64,000 nt of DNA. Source: Acidobacteriota bacterium (GTDB lineage Bacteria > Acidobacteriota > Blastocatellia > Pyrinomonadales > Pyrinomonadaceae). The notes below the pieces were generated by a model. It did no database searches, had not been told where the DNA came from, and was given only the letters and a program-made list of their open reading frames with translations. The position numbers and the translations under genes were made by a program. The stretch spans positions 650,230 through 714,229 of the forward strand of contig JAEWFC010000030.1 of the NCBI GenBank assembly GCA_023389035.1, read 5' to 3'. Position 1 is the first letter of the stretch. Every line of letters starts with the position of its first letter. Shown piece by piece: positions 26,984 through 35,269 of this stretch.

Positions 26984-27223
26984 CTGTTCGTCAAACACGA
27001 CACGCACGTGACCGCCCGGCAAGGCGTGGAGCGTTGCGGCTGCCGGATCGCTGCGGTATCTAACCTTCACGAGAGCCCGGACGGGTTCTGACGGCTCGTC
27101 AAACGCAACCCAATTTACGCCCTTCGCCGTGAACTCCAATGTATCCAGATCTTCTGATCCATAGGCTTTTGTCGTCACGTGGCAATTGCTAATACACTCG
27201 GTGCGGGATCTCTGCGTATTCAT
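26984..27223 (-). pseudogene. 3' remnant of mnmA (tRNA 2-thiouridylase), interrupted by repeat B
   Basis: The translated minus strand gives about 80 residues matching the C-terminal beta-barrel domain of MnmA: VNWVAFDEPSEPVRALVKVRYRS, then AAATLHALPGGHVRVVFDE. In intact MnmA the text continues with a PQRAVTPGQ-type motif and a GGG tail; here it runs into the repeat right after VVFDEQ. The N-terminal ATPase and catalytic Cys regions are absent: the reading frame starts only at 27223, where the next gene begins 7 bp away. So only a fragment remains. An intact mnmA would have to exist elsewhere. Confidence 0.75.
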
Positions 27224-27229
27224 GTCTGA

Positions 27230-27652
27230 TCACGTTTCGACTGCTTTTGTTTGGATTCCCATTACGTTGCCTTGGGGGTCTTTGCCGAGGATGTAGATGG
27301 CTATTCGGATCCTGCCGATCCTGATCAGCGTTAGTTCGTCGAGTTCGCTGTTGAGTGTGCATCGCAGGCGACGGAAGGCGCGGCTGGCCGGGTTTTTGCC
27401 GGAGCGGTCGCGGAGATAGCGTTGGAAGAACTGATCGATGTCGCTTGATTCTGTGATCGGCTGGCTTCGGGTAATGACGTCGGTTGATGAGTTTAGAAAC
27501 TGGAGAAGCGAATCGGCGTCCGGCGAGGCCATGGATCCGCCGTTAAAAAATTCGACCGGAGCGTCTGTTTCTGAGATGTAGGTCAGGCCTTCGCAGGCAT
27601 TTTTGATCCTGGTATCGGAGCTCGGGACTGTGTCGCCGCCATGATGTTTCAT
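27230..27652 (-). CDS. NuiA-like nuclease A inhibitor family protein
   Basis: 140 residues from ATG 27652 (the frame is open to TTG 27706). ACEGLTYISETDAPVEFF and the ending AIYILGKDPQGNVMGIQTKAVET match the two conserved ends of Anabaena NuiA, the specific inhibitor of the sugar-nonspecific nuclease NucA. The middle (DIDQFFQRYLRD) matches its FDSFF helix. No NucA-type nuclease gene is in the window. Many bacterial members have no known target. It lies beside the origin, divergent from dnaA. Confidence 0.8.
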   Translation of the reverse strand: MKHHGGDTVPSSDTRIKNACEGLTYISETDAPVEFFNGGSMASPDADSLLQFLNSSTDVITRSQPITESSDIDQFFQRYLRDRSGKNPASRAFRRLRCTLNSELDELTLIRIGRIRIAIYILGKDPQGNVMGIQTKAVET

Positions 27653-27706
27653 GAATATGAAATTTCTGAAAATTTTTTGCTCGTTTTTGACTCGTTCAAG
27701 GTCCAA

Positions 27707-28107
27707 AATGGGCGAATTTTCGTAGTGTTAAACGGTCCAAATCGTTGAAGAGAAAAGCCCTTACATTGTATTACAGCGAACATAGTTTTTCTGTGGATTT
27801 CGGTTTGCAATGGCATTTTCTATGTGTTAATCTGACACCCGTTTTGGATCGATAAGCCCTTGTAAAGCGTTGAAAACAAATAACTTAAAGTGTCACTTTA
27901 AGTCCGTGTTTTTGTTTCCACAGGACTGTGGAAATTATTGTGGAAATTTTCTCCCGCCGAAATTTTTCCATTTCCGCAACCGGCTCAGATCAAAAACAAT
28001 ACGTTGATTTTCCGATGGATCTCCCCGAGCTTTTTGAGCATCCATCCGAAACAAAAATTTACCCAAGAAATTCATAGGATATTAACACAGCCGGCGGAGA
28101 GCATTTA
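27707..28107. promoter_or_regulatory. dnaA upstream region with DnaA-box-like sites (part of oriC?)
   Basis: AT-rich, without a gene. DnaA-box-like nonamers: TGTGGATTT (27792-27800), TTTCCACAG (27915-27923), TGTGGAAAT (27927-27935 and 27939-27947, 12 bp apart). A perfect inverted repeat with 10-bp arms and a 1-bp centre spans 27883-27903 (ACTTAAAGTG / CACTTTAAGT). Probably combines the dnaA promoter, autoregulation and one half of a bipartite origin. Confidence 0.65.
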
Positions 28108-29550
28108 GTGCAAACCCTTGAGAAAAAGACAGACGTTTGGAACGACATATTAGCGGTCGTCGAAACACGTCTAAATAAACACATAATCGATACCTGGTTC
28201 AGGCCCATACAGTTCGAAGGGATCGATAACGTGAACCGGACCGTCACGTTGCGTGCGGGAGACGTCACGAAGGACTGGGTCAGCCTCTACTACACCGAAC
28301 TGCTTTACCATATCCTACGCGACCGCGGACTTGATGGTTACACTATCGTCTGGCAGGTCGACAAGACCGACGGCGTCGACCAAAGGCTGACCGCCTCCCG
28401 GTCGAAATCTGAAGACGAAACGTCCGAGATGAGAGGCCCGACTCAGACACACGAGACACCGGCCCATAGAACTCCGGCGATGGTGACTCCCGGATCGGCG
28501 ACGACCTTCGTAGATATCGAACCTGTCGATAATTCTCTAAATCCGAAATACACGTTTGAAAAATTCGTCGTCGGGTCGAGCAATCAGTTCGCCCACGCAG
28601 CATCGATGGGTGCGGCAGAAACACCGGGCAAGACATACAATCCGCTATTCATCTACGGCGGTACGGGGCTCGGGAAAACTCACTTGATGCACGCGATCGG
28701 GCATTCTATCAAGCAGCGAAACCGGCACATGCGTGTGTCGTACATCACGTCGGAAAAATTCATGAACGAGCTGATCAACGCGATCAGGTACGACAAGACC
28801 GACAGCTTTCGCGAGAAGTACCGCTCGATCGACGTACTGCTGATGGACGACGTGCAGTTCTTTGCCGGCAAGGAGCGAACGCAGGAAGAGTTTTTTCACA
28901 CGTTCAATACGCTGCACAATAATCAGAAGCAGATAGTGATAACCAGCGACTGTCCGCCGCGCGAGATCCCGACATTAGAGGAACGTCTGCACTCGCGGTT
29001 CGAATGGGGATTGATCGCGGACATCGAACCACCGGATCTTGAGACCAAGGTCGCGATCTTGAAACGCAAAGCCGACCTCGACGGTATAGATCTGCCCGAC
29101 GAGATCGCGATTTTCATTGCGAGCAAGATCAAGAGCAATGTGCGTGAGCTGGAAGGCTCACTGGTCCGTCTCGTTGCGATAGCGAGCCTCAGGGGCGTCG
29201 CTATCTCAAAGATGCTTGCCCAGGACGCTCTTAAGAACATAATCGATTCAGAACGGCCTGAAGGGCTAACGATGGACCGCATCGCACGCATCGTCGCATC
29301 GCACTACGATCTGACTGTCGAAGAGATGAAGTCAAAGAACAACAGCCGGGCCGTATCAATGCCGCGGCAGGTCGCGATGTATATGTGCAAGCGGCTGACA
29401 AAGCACAGCTTTCCAGAGATCGGAAGAGAGTTTGGCGGGAAGCATCATACGACCGTAATGCACTCGGTTGATAAGATAGATAAGCTCACGAAAGAGGATC
29501 GCGTTTTCCACAATACGATGAGTGAGCTGATCGACAATATTTGTCGATAA
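28108..29550 (+). CDS. dnaA: Chromosomal replication initiator DnaA
   Basis: 480 residues from GTG 28108 (GGAG 8 nt upstream). Domain I about 1-80 (WNDILAVVETRLNKHIIDTWF), a Thr/Pro-rich domain II linker to about 145, AAA+ domain III (Walker A GGTGLGKTHL near 183, Walker B LLMDDVQF, sensor GLIADIEPPD), and domain IV with the DnaA signature MPRQVAMYMCKRLTKHSFPEIG and GGKHHTTVMHSV that contacts the DnaA box. It initiates replication. Followed by a box-rich spacer and dnaN. Confidence 0.98.
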   Translation: MQTLEKKTDVWNDILAVVETRLNKHIIDTWFRPIQFEGIDNVNRTVTLRAGDVTKDWVSLYYTELLYHILRDRGLDGYTIVWQVDKTDGVDQRLTASRSKSEDETSEMRGPTQTHETPAHRTPAMVTPGSATTFVDIEPVDNSLNPKYTFEKFVVGSSNQFAHAASMGAAETPGKTYNPLFIYGGTGLGKTHLMHAIGHSIKQRNRHMRVSYITSEKFMNELINAIRYDKTDSFREKYRSIDVLLMDDVQFFAGKERTQEEFFHTFNTLHNNQKQIVITSDCPPREIPTLEERLHSRFEWGLIADIEPPDLETKVAILKRKADLDGIDLPDEIAIFIASKIKSNVRELEGSLVRLVAIASLRGVAISKMLAQDALKNIIDSERPEGLTMDRIARIVASHYDLTVEEMKSKNNSRAVSMPRQVAMYMCKRLTKHSFPEIGREFGGKHHTTVMHSVDKIDKLTKEDRVFHNTMSELIDNICR

Positions 29551-29912
29551 ATAAAGGGCTTCAGCGATATTTCTCGCAGAAGCATTTCCACAAAGGCATT
29601 TTCGGCACTAGACATATAAATCAATTGTTTACAACACTTACAGAAAGTTTTCCACTTTTCCGCAGCGTTGGCGATCGCGAAGCTGTGAATCTAAGTGGAA
29701 AAAGCAGTGCCCAAAAGGTTTTCCGCAGCACGGACAGGTTTTCCACAGGTTTTCCACAAAATGCCTGTGCACGGAAAAGACCAGAAGAAATGGGCATTTA
29801 AGTGGGTTTTGCACAGTTCCACAGGCCCTATTAGTAGTACTATCTAAATTAACCAATTTATTTCTTAGATAGAGAAGAAGAGAGATCCGCAAAGTTCTGG
29901 AGCATTAAAGAA
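29551..29912. promoter_or_regulatory. dnaA-dnaN spacer with a cluster of DnaA-box-like sites (probable oriC)
   Basis: 362 bp, AT-rich at its right end. Box-like sites: TTTCCACAA (29585-29593), TTTTCCACT (29648-29656), AGTGGAAAA (29694-29702, opposite strand), TTTTCCGCA (29719-29727), and tandem TTTTCCACA at 29739-29747 and 29750-29758 (11-bp spacing), plus GTTCCACA (29816-29823). The density and the tandem spacing are what origins show. No gene seen in it. Confidence 0.75.
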
Positions 29913-31124
29913 ATGGAATTTACGATCAAGCAAAGCGTTCTGAAAGAAGAGCTGGGTTATATCCAGGGTGTGGTCGAGCGAAAGAGCACTATACCGGTCC
30001 TTTCAAACATTCTGATCGAATCGCTCGGCGAGGGATCGATCCGCATTGTCGGCACCGACCTGGACGTCACGATCCGCTGCGACGCCCCGGCCGATATCAA
30101 GCAGGCCGGAGCGATATGTGTGCAGGCACGCAAGCTGTTCGACATCGTTCGTACGCTTGACGGCGGCGACGTACATTTCAAGAAGGACGAGAACGAGTGG
30201 GTGAAAATGAAAGCGGGACGAGCGAACTTTCGGCTCGCAGGCGTCAGCCGCGAACAGTATCCCGAGATCCCGATCTTCAAATCGGCACCGCTCAAGCTTT
30301 CGTCTGAGATCTTTAGCTACTTTGTGCAGAACACCGCCTTTGCGATCACGAACGAGCAGAGCCGGTTCACGCTGTCCGGTGCAAAGTTTATGCTGGCCGA
30401 CGGCGTTGCTCGCATGGTAACTACCGACGGACACCGTCTGGCATTCATCGAACGAAAAGTGGAAAGCTCGGGCGATGAAAAGATGGATGCACTTATCCCG
30501 AAGAAAGCCCTGCTTGAGTTGGTCAAAATTTGCCGCGACGCGGAAGGCGACATTCAATTTGGCGAGGACCCGAATCATATCTATTTCGAGACCGACGGCC
30601 GGCTGCTGATCACGCGTAAGCTTTCGGGGAATTTTCCGAATTACGAAATGGTCATGCCCAAGGACAACGAGCGAAAGGCGATCTTTGAATTGGCCGATAT
30701 GAAATCAGCGGTTCGCCGAATCTCACTGATGGCGGACGACCGCAACCGCTCGATCAGGATGACCATTCGTGAGGGCGAGGTGGAGATCACCGCACAATCG
30801 AGCGAGGAAGGCGAAGGTGCCGAAACGATCCCGGCCGAGTACAAAGGCGACGAGGTCACGCTAGGGTTTAACCATCAGTATCTGCAGGAATTCCTGAACA
30901 ACGTCGGCTCGGTCGAGACGGCGGGCAGCGGCACCTCAGAGACAGACACCGAGACGGACGCGTCGTCAGGCGGCACGACGACCGCCGCCGCACCGGCACG
31001 CGAGAACCGCGGGGCGACACGAATATCGTTTGAGTTCAAGGACGCGAACGCCGCCACGCAAATGAGCATCGAGGGCGAAACCTCATACGATTACAAATAC
31101 ATCGTAATGCCGCTGCGTATATGA
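29913..31124 (+). CDS. dnaN: DNA polymerase III beta sliding clamp, with C-terminal-region insert
   Basis: 403 residues. Three clamp domains; start MEFTIKQSVLKEELGYIQGV, KSTIPVLSNILIE, GTDLDVTIRC, TTDGHRLAF, FPNYEMVMP and the terminal YKYIVMPLRI (YIVMPxR/L, part of the peptide-binding pocket edge) are typical. It is about 35 residues longer than most clamps. The excess is a low-complexity Ser/Thr/Gly/Ala/Asp insert (about residues 335-368: SGTSETDTETDASSGGTTTA) in the last domain, before ATRISFEFKD. The rest is intact, so it should form the replication clamp. Confidence 0.96.
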   Translation: MEFTIKQSVLKEELGYIQGVVERKSTIPVLSNILIESLGEGSIRIVGTDLDVTIRCDAPADIKQAGAICVQARKLFDIVRTLDGGDVHFKKDENEWVKMKAGRANFRLAGVSREQYPEIPIFKSAPLKLSSEIFSYFVQNTAFAITNEQSRFTLSGAKFMLADGVARMVTTDGHRLAFIERKVESSGDEKMDALIPKKALLELVKICRDAEGDIQFGEDPNHIYFETDGRLLITRKLSGNFPNYEMVMPKDNERKAIFELADMKSAVRRISLMADDRNRSIRMTIREGEVEITAQSSEEGEGAETIPAEYKGDEVTLGFNHQYLQEFLNNVGSVETAGSGTSETDTETDASSGGTTTAAAPARENRGATRISFEFKDANAATQMSIEGETSYDYKYIVMPLRI

Positions 31125-31147
31125 TCAGAGCCGGTTGGCTGTGAAAA

Positions 31148-31474
31148 ATGATCAAGACCTATTCTGAGTTTTGGGAGTTTTATGTACGCGAGCATTCACA
31201 GCCGCTGACCCGGACGCTGCATTTTATCGGAACATCTTTGGGGATCATTTTGCTGATCTGGTTCATCGCGACCGGGAAGTGGCATTTGATCCCTTTATGC
31301 TTTTTTGTCGGCTACGGTTTTGCGTGGGTTTCGCATTTTGCTGTCGAAAAAAATCGACCCGCCACGTTCCAATACCCGTTATGGTCGTTCATCTCTGACT
31401 ACAAGATGATGTGGATGATGGCGACCGGCCGGATGCATGCTGAGATCGACCGGATCAATTCTGTTAAGCGATAA
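31148..31474 (+). CDS. Mpo1-like (DUF962) membrane protein
   Basis: 108 residues. TYSEFWEFYVREHSQPLTRTLHFIGTS, then two membrane segments (LGIILLIWFIATG, LIPLCFFVGYGFAWVSHF), FAVEKNRPATFQYPLWSF and DYKMMWMM are the DUF962/Mpo1-like signature, including the conserved His residues. The yeast homologue Mpo1 is an Fe-dependent dioxygenase of 2-hydroxy fatty acids; bacterial function is unproven. It starts 24 bp after dnaN. Confidence 0.88.
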   Translation: MIKTYSEFWEFYVREHSQPLTRTLHFIGTSLGIILLIWFIATGKWHLIPLCFFVGYGFAWVSHFAVEKNRPATFQYPLWSFISDYKMMWMMATGRMHAEIDRINSVKR

Positions 31475-31518
31475 AATTTAGATTAGATTCCCGCCTTTAA
31501 TCGCGTAGAATCATTTAC

Positions 31519-32148
31519 ATGTTCGCTTCAGACTTGGTCGATGTCGACCCGCAGGCACTCAGCTCTACGATCGAATTTCTAACGGCAATGATCACGCCGG
31601 CGTTGCTGATATCTGCGACGGGTTCGCTGGTGCTTTCCACGTCGACCCGGCTGGGGCGGGTTGTCGACCGCGTTCGCGATCTTGAAAAGCGTCTGAGTGA
31701 ATTGATAACTACCGAGGATAAGAACGATGTCCCGCTCTACGAAAAACGCATCGACACCGTCGTCAGCCTGCTCGACAAGGTCACAAGCCGAGCTCGCATT
31801 CTGCAGAAGGCGATGGGAACGTTTTACTACGGCCTGGGATTCTTTGTCCTGACCAGTGTTTCGATAGCGATCGTCGGCATCTTTCCCGCGGTCTATCGCT
31901 GGCTGCCGATACCGATCGGCATCGTCGGCATAATGTATCTGGCGTGGGGCAGCGTGCTGATGCTTCACGAGACGCGGATGGCGACGGCGACGGTCAATGC
32001 TGAAATGGACTTCACATGGGCGCTCGCCCAGGAGGTCGCTCCGAAAGAGATCATTGGGAAATACACGTACAACGTTCATGGTAGACGAAGATTTCGTTCC
32101 AAGGCATCAGGTGCTCCTGCGGGAGAAGAAACTGACCGCGAGGGTTGA
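31519..32148 (+). CDS. DUF2721 membrane protein
   Basis: 209 residues. Three hydrophobic segments (about 20-40 AMITPALLISATGSLVLSTS; 110-130 LGFFVLTSVSIAIVGIF; 136-155 LPIPIGIVGIMYLAWGSVL) and the cytoplasmic RLGRVVDRVRDLEKRL motif of DUF2721. Function unknown. Its last 71 bp are also the start of the radical SAM gene; the last 25 residues (RRRFRSKASGAPAGEETDREG) are basic-polar and poorly conserved-looking, so the overlap is plausible. Confidence 0.85.
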   Translation: MFASDLVDVDPQALSSTIEFLTAMITPALLISATGSLVLSTSTRLGRVVDRVRDLEKRLSELITTEDKNDVPLYEKRIDTVVSLLDKVTSRARILQKAMGTFYYGLGFFVLTSVSIAIVGIFPAVYRWLPIPIGIVGIMYLAWGSVLMLHETRMATATVNAEMDFTWALAQEVAPKEIIGKYTYNVHGRRRFRSKASGAPAGEETDREG

Positions 32149-33100
32149 GGCTCTCGAAAACCTGCTCGCTGCCTGTACCGTTTGCCCGAAGGACTGCGGG
32201 AACGACCGGCTGCGTGATGAACTTGCGGCGTGCTATTCGGGCCGGCTGCCGATCGTTTCGTCGTACACCGCCCACTTTGGCGAAGAGCCTTGTCTTTCGG
32301 GAACGCACGGAGCCGGGAATATATTCTTTGGCAACTGCAATCTTCGTTGTGTTTACTGTCAAAACTATCAGATCTCGCAGACATGGAAAGAGCAGCGTAA
32401 GAACGAGGTAACGCACGAACGCCTGGCCGAAATGATGCTCGAACTCGAGGCTCGTGGTTGTCATAACATCGGCTTTGTATCGCCGACGCATTTTGCTCCG
32501 CAGATGGCGCGAGCGATATTGATCGCCGCTGAACAGGGATTTGATCTTCCGATCGTTTACAACACAAATGCGTACGATTCGGTCGAGGTTTTGACACTGC
32601 TCGATGGCATCGTTGATGTATATCTTCCTGATCTGAAATACGCGGATGCTGATGCGGGGTTCCAATTTTCAAAGATCCGCGACTACCCACGGCACGCCCG
32701 GGCCGCGATCAAAGAAATGCATCGACAGATGCGCGATGAGCTCGTGTTCGATGAGCACGGCCTATTGAAACGCGGGCTGCTGATACGTCTGCTTGTGCTG
32801 CCGAACGATCTTGCGGGCCTCGAAGAAAATCTCCGCTGGATCCGCGACGAACTTGGGCCAAAGACGGCTGTTTCGCTGATGGCCCAGTACTACGCGACCA
32901 ACAAAGCCGCGACCGACCCGCGTTATATCCTGCTGTCACGCCGGATCTCAGAAGGCGAATGGTTCGATGCGGTGTCGCTTTTAGAAGATCTCGGCATGGA
33001 AGAAGGTTTTATGCAGGAATACGAATCGGCGTCGCATTACTACCGGCCGGATTTCAACGACAAGGACAAACCGTTCAAGGACATCCGCGATTTTCAATAG
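32078..33100 (+). CDS. Radical SAM protein of the PflX / putative pyruvate-formate-lyase-activase type
   Basis: 340 residues from ATG 32078. A Cys cluster first (CTVCPKDCGNDR ... CYSG), then CNLRCVYCQNYQIS, the CxxxCxxC site for the 4Fe-4S cluster, LEARGCHNIGFVSPTHFAPQ, YNTNAYDSVEVL and DVYLPDLKYAD. This is the PflX-like group, related to glycyl-radical activases, whose substrate is unknown. No pyruvate formate lyase is in the window. The start overlaps the DUF2721 gene by 71 bp. Confidence 0.85.
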   Translation: MVDEDFVPRHQVLLREKKLTARVEALENLLAACTVCPKDCGNDRLRDELAACYSGRLPIVSSYTAHFGEEPCLSGTHGAGNIFFGNCNLRCVYCQNYQISQTWKEQRKNEVTHERLAEMMLELEARGCHNIGFVSPTHFAPQMARAILIAAEQGFDLPIVYNTNAYDSVEVLTLLDGIVDVYLPDLKYADADAGFQFSKIRDYPRHARAAIKEMHRQMRDELVFDEHGLLKRGLLIRLLVLPNDLAGLEENLRWIRDELGPKTAVSLMAQYYATNKAATDPRYILLSRRISEGEWFDAVSLLEDLGMEEGFMQEYESASHYYRPDFNDKDKPFKDIRDFQ

Positions 33101-33144
33101 CGGAAAATTGTCCCGATATCGACCTAAGAAACGTCTTCATTTGT

Positions 33145-34188
33145 ATGAAAAAGTTTCTAGTTCTCGCCCTTCTTATATCGTCGCTGAACATCGCGACTAA
33201 TGCCGCACCCGCGATCGAGGAGGTCGACCGCATCCGCATTGCTGAAGTATATCGTATCGGCGAAAAACTGCAGGATAAGCTCTGGCCGGGTTGGAGTTCT
33301 GCACCGTTCGGAATGCTGTTCATCACAGATGATCATGAATTCCTGATCAGGCATCCAAAACCGAATAACGAGTTCACCTCGATCGGCTACGACAAGCTAT
33401 TGAAAACCGAGGTGTTTGTGCGGCCGCGAAAGTTTCAGAAGAATTTCCTGGCTACATTTCCGGCGTTCGGTCCTACGCCCGTCATCGTAGTCGGGAAGGC
33501 CGAGAATACAGCCGACAAAACATCGACGCGATGGGTCTTTGTCGTCCTGCACGAACATTTTCACCAGCTGCAGTATTCAAGGCCGGACTATTTCGGCGAA
33601 GTCAATAAGCTCGGTCTCGACGGCGGAGACACTACGGGAATGTGGCAGATCAACTATCCGTTTCCTTATAAAGATACTGTGGTCGCCGGGCGATTTAGAA
33701 AGCTGACCGAGCTCCTTCTTGTGGCTTACCAGGCGAAAACAAAGAACGAAAAAGAAGAGACTCTAAAGGCATACCTTTCTGAACGTTCTGCGTTTGCCGC
33801 GTCTTTGAGCCCGGCCGACTATCGGTACGCGTCATTCCAGATCTGGCAGGAAGGCATATCTCGCTACACACAGTACAAAATGGCTGAACTCGCCGCCAGG
33901 AAAATGACGCCCAGCAAAGCGTTTCGGTCGCTCCCGGATTTCGTTCCATTCAACACCGAGGCCGATCGATTGCTTGTCTCGACGAACAAAGAGATGCGCG
34001 ATCTGGATCTTTCGAAATGGGAACGCACTGTGTTCTATCCGTTCGGTGCTGTCGAAGGATTGCTGCTCGACCGAGTCCAGCCCGGTTGGAGGAAGCGGTA
34101 CTTTGGAGAGAAATTTGCCATCGAGAACTTCTACGCGAACCTAGGGGCTGACGGTAGAAAACGCGATAACAAAAACCGTTATCGATAA
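33145..34188 (+). CDS. Secreted protein with an HExxH metal-protease-like motif
   Basis: 347 residues from ATG 33145. A signal peptide (MKKFLVLALLISSLNIATNA) is followed by a soluble domain. VVLHEHFHQLQYS (about 135-147) has HExxH plus an extra His, as in zincin proteases, and a later Glu-rich helix (FQIWQEGISRYTQYKMAE) resembles the third-ligand helix of such families (WQEGISRY). No named family recognised. It may be a periplasmic metalloprotease or an inactive relative. Stand-alone gene upstream of parDE. Confidence 0.65.
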   Translation: MKKFLVLALLISSLNIATNAAPAIEEVDRIRIAEVYRIGEKLQDKLWPGWSSAPFGMLFITDDHEFLIRHPKPNNEFTSIGYDKLLKTEVFVRPRKFQKNFLATFPAFGPTPVIVVGKAENTADKTSTRWVFVVLHEHFHQLQYSRPDYFGEVNKLGLDGGDTTGMWQINYPFPYKDTVVAGRFRKLTELLLVAYQAKTKNEKEETLKAYLSERSAFAASLSPADYRYASFQIWQEGISRYTQYKMAELAARKMTPSKAFRSLPDFVPFNTEADRLLVSTNKEMRDLDLSKWERTVFYPFGAVEGLLLDRVQPGWRKRYFGEKFAIENFYANLGADGRKRDNKNRYR

Positions 34189-34190
34189 CG
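34177..34190. promoter_or_regulatory. Palindromic operator candidate of parDE
   Basis: A perfect 14-bp palindrome CGTTATCGATAACG overlaps the last codons of the preceding gene and lies 36 bp before parD. A half copy (GCGATAAC) precedes it at 34163-34170. ParD antitoxins of the ribbon-helix-helix class repress their own promoter through such sites. Confidence 0.5.
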
Positions 34191-34225
34191 AATTATGTTA
34201 GTATAGCTGTCAGAGGTGAAGTCCA

Positions 34226-34492
34226 ATGAATGTATCGCTAACGCCTGAACTTGAAGCCGTTATCGCCGGAAAGGTTGATTCGGGAAAGTATAGCTCTGCC
34301 AGTGAAGTGGTCCGCGAGGGTCTGCGCTTACTGCAGCAGCGCGACGAAATGCACGAGGCTAAGCTAAACGCTCTTCGGACAGATATTCAACTCGGGATCG
34401 ATGACCTCGAAGCCGGACGAATTTATGACGGACCGAGCACGATGGCTGAGTTTAGAGAAAAGCTCTTGGCAATGAAGAGCGAAGATGCCTAA
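34226..34492 (+). CDS. ParD-family antitoxin
   Basis: 88 residues. MNVSLTPELEAVIAGKVDSGKYSSASEVVREGLRLLQQRD is the ParD/CopG ribbon-helix-helix N-terminus (DNA binding, shown here in part), followed by a flexible acidic C-terminal arm (DDLEAGRIYDGPSTMAEFRE) for toxin binding. AGAGGTG stands 8 nt before the ATG. It overlaps the toxin gene by 8 bp. Confidence 0.92.
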   Translation: MNVSLTPELEAVIAGKVDSGKYSSASEVVREGLRLLQQRDEMHEAKLNALRTDIQLGIDDLEAGRIYDGPSTMAEFREKLLAMKSEDA

Positions 34493-34775
34493 ATACTCAC
34501 TCTCGCGACAGGCACGTCAAGATATTGATGAAACGCTCATCTTTATTGCAGCGGACAATATAGATGCTGCGGCAGCATTCAACGACAGGCTCGATGATGC
34601 ATTCTCCATGCTTGGTGATAACCCGACGGCTGGTCGGGAACGCTCAGAACTGAACGAGGGGTTAAGAAGCTTCCCCGTAGGCAGTCATCTGATCTTCTAC
34701 CGCATATGGGCAAAGAAGATAACCATCGTTCGAGTGCTCCACAGCGCACGTGATCTCGATGAGTTGTTTAGTTGA
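34485..34775 (+). CDS. ParE-family toxin
   Basis: 96 residues: YSLSRQARQDIDETLIFIA, NPTAGRERSELNEGLRSFPVGSH, LIFYRIWAKKITIVRVLHSARDLD, the RelE/ParE fold signature including R(S)FPVGSHxIFY. ParE toxins act on DNA gyrase; the target here is by family only. Translationally coupled to the antitoxin. Confidence 0.92.
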   Translation: MPKYSLSRQARQDIDETLIFIAADNIDAAAAFNDRLDDAFSMLGDNPTAGRERSELNEGLRSFPVGSHLIFYRIWAKKITIVRVLHSARDLDELFS

Positions 34776-34819
34776 ATTTGATGAGGCAGAAGGTATCGAG
34801 TCATCAGAATTTTGGAAAT

Positions 34820-35269
34820 ATGAACACCAGCGACAACGCACCTGATTTTACGCTCAAAGACGGCAATGGCAGCGACTGGTCATTAACTGATCATCGCGGC
34901 AAGACGGTTGTCCTGCTGTTTTATCCAGGCGATAACACGCCGGTTTGCACGGCGCAGCTTTGTTCGGTGCGGGACCACTGGTCGGAGTATCAGGCGACGG
35001 GTGCGGAGGTCGTCGGGATCTCGACAGATTCGGTCGAATCGCACAAAGGTTTTGCTGAGAATAACCAATTGCCGCTCAGGCTTCTGTCCGATGCGGATGG
35101 AAAGGTATCCGAGGCGTACAGAATGAAAAGCTGGCTGCCCGGCCGATCGGCTCGCGGCGTCGTTGTGATCGATAAAGCCGGCAAGATCGCCTACCACAAA
35201 GCTCAGGCACTCAGCCTTTTCAAACCCGCCGACGAAGACGTGCTCGCCGCGATCAAGCGTGCCGGATAA
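34820..35269 (+). CDS. Peroxiredoxin of the Bcp/PrxQ group
   Basis: 149 residues from ATG 34820. APDFTLKDGNGSDWSL, VVLLFYPGDNTPVCTAQLCSVRD with the peroxidatic Cys in PVCT and a second Cys five residues later (PrxQ type), and GVVVIDKAGKIAY. Reduces peroxides in the cytoplasm with thioredoxin as typical donor. Its stop codon directly abuts the next start (TAAATG), so it is cotranscribed with the TRIC-like channel. Confidence 0.93.
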   Translation: MNTSDNAPDFTLKDGNGSDWSLTDHRGKTVVLLFYPGDNTPVCTAQLCSVRDHWSEYQATGAEVVGISTDSVESHKGFAENNQLPLRLLSDADGKVSEAYRMKSWLPGRSARGVVVIDKAGKIAYHKAQALSLFKPADEDVLAAIKRAG

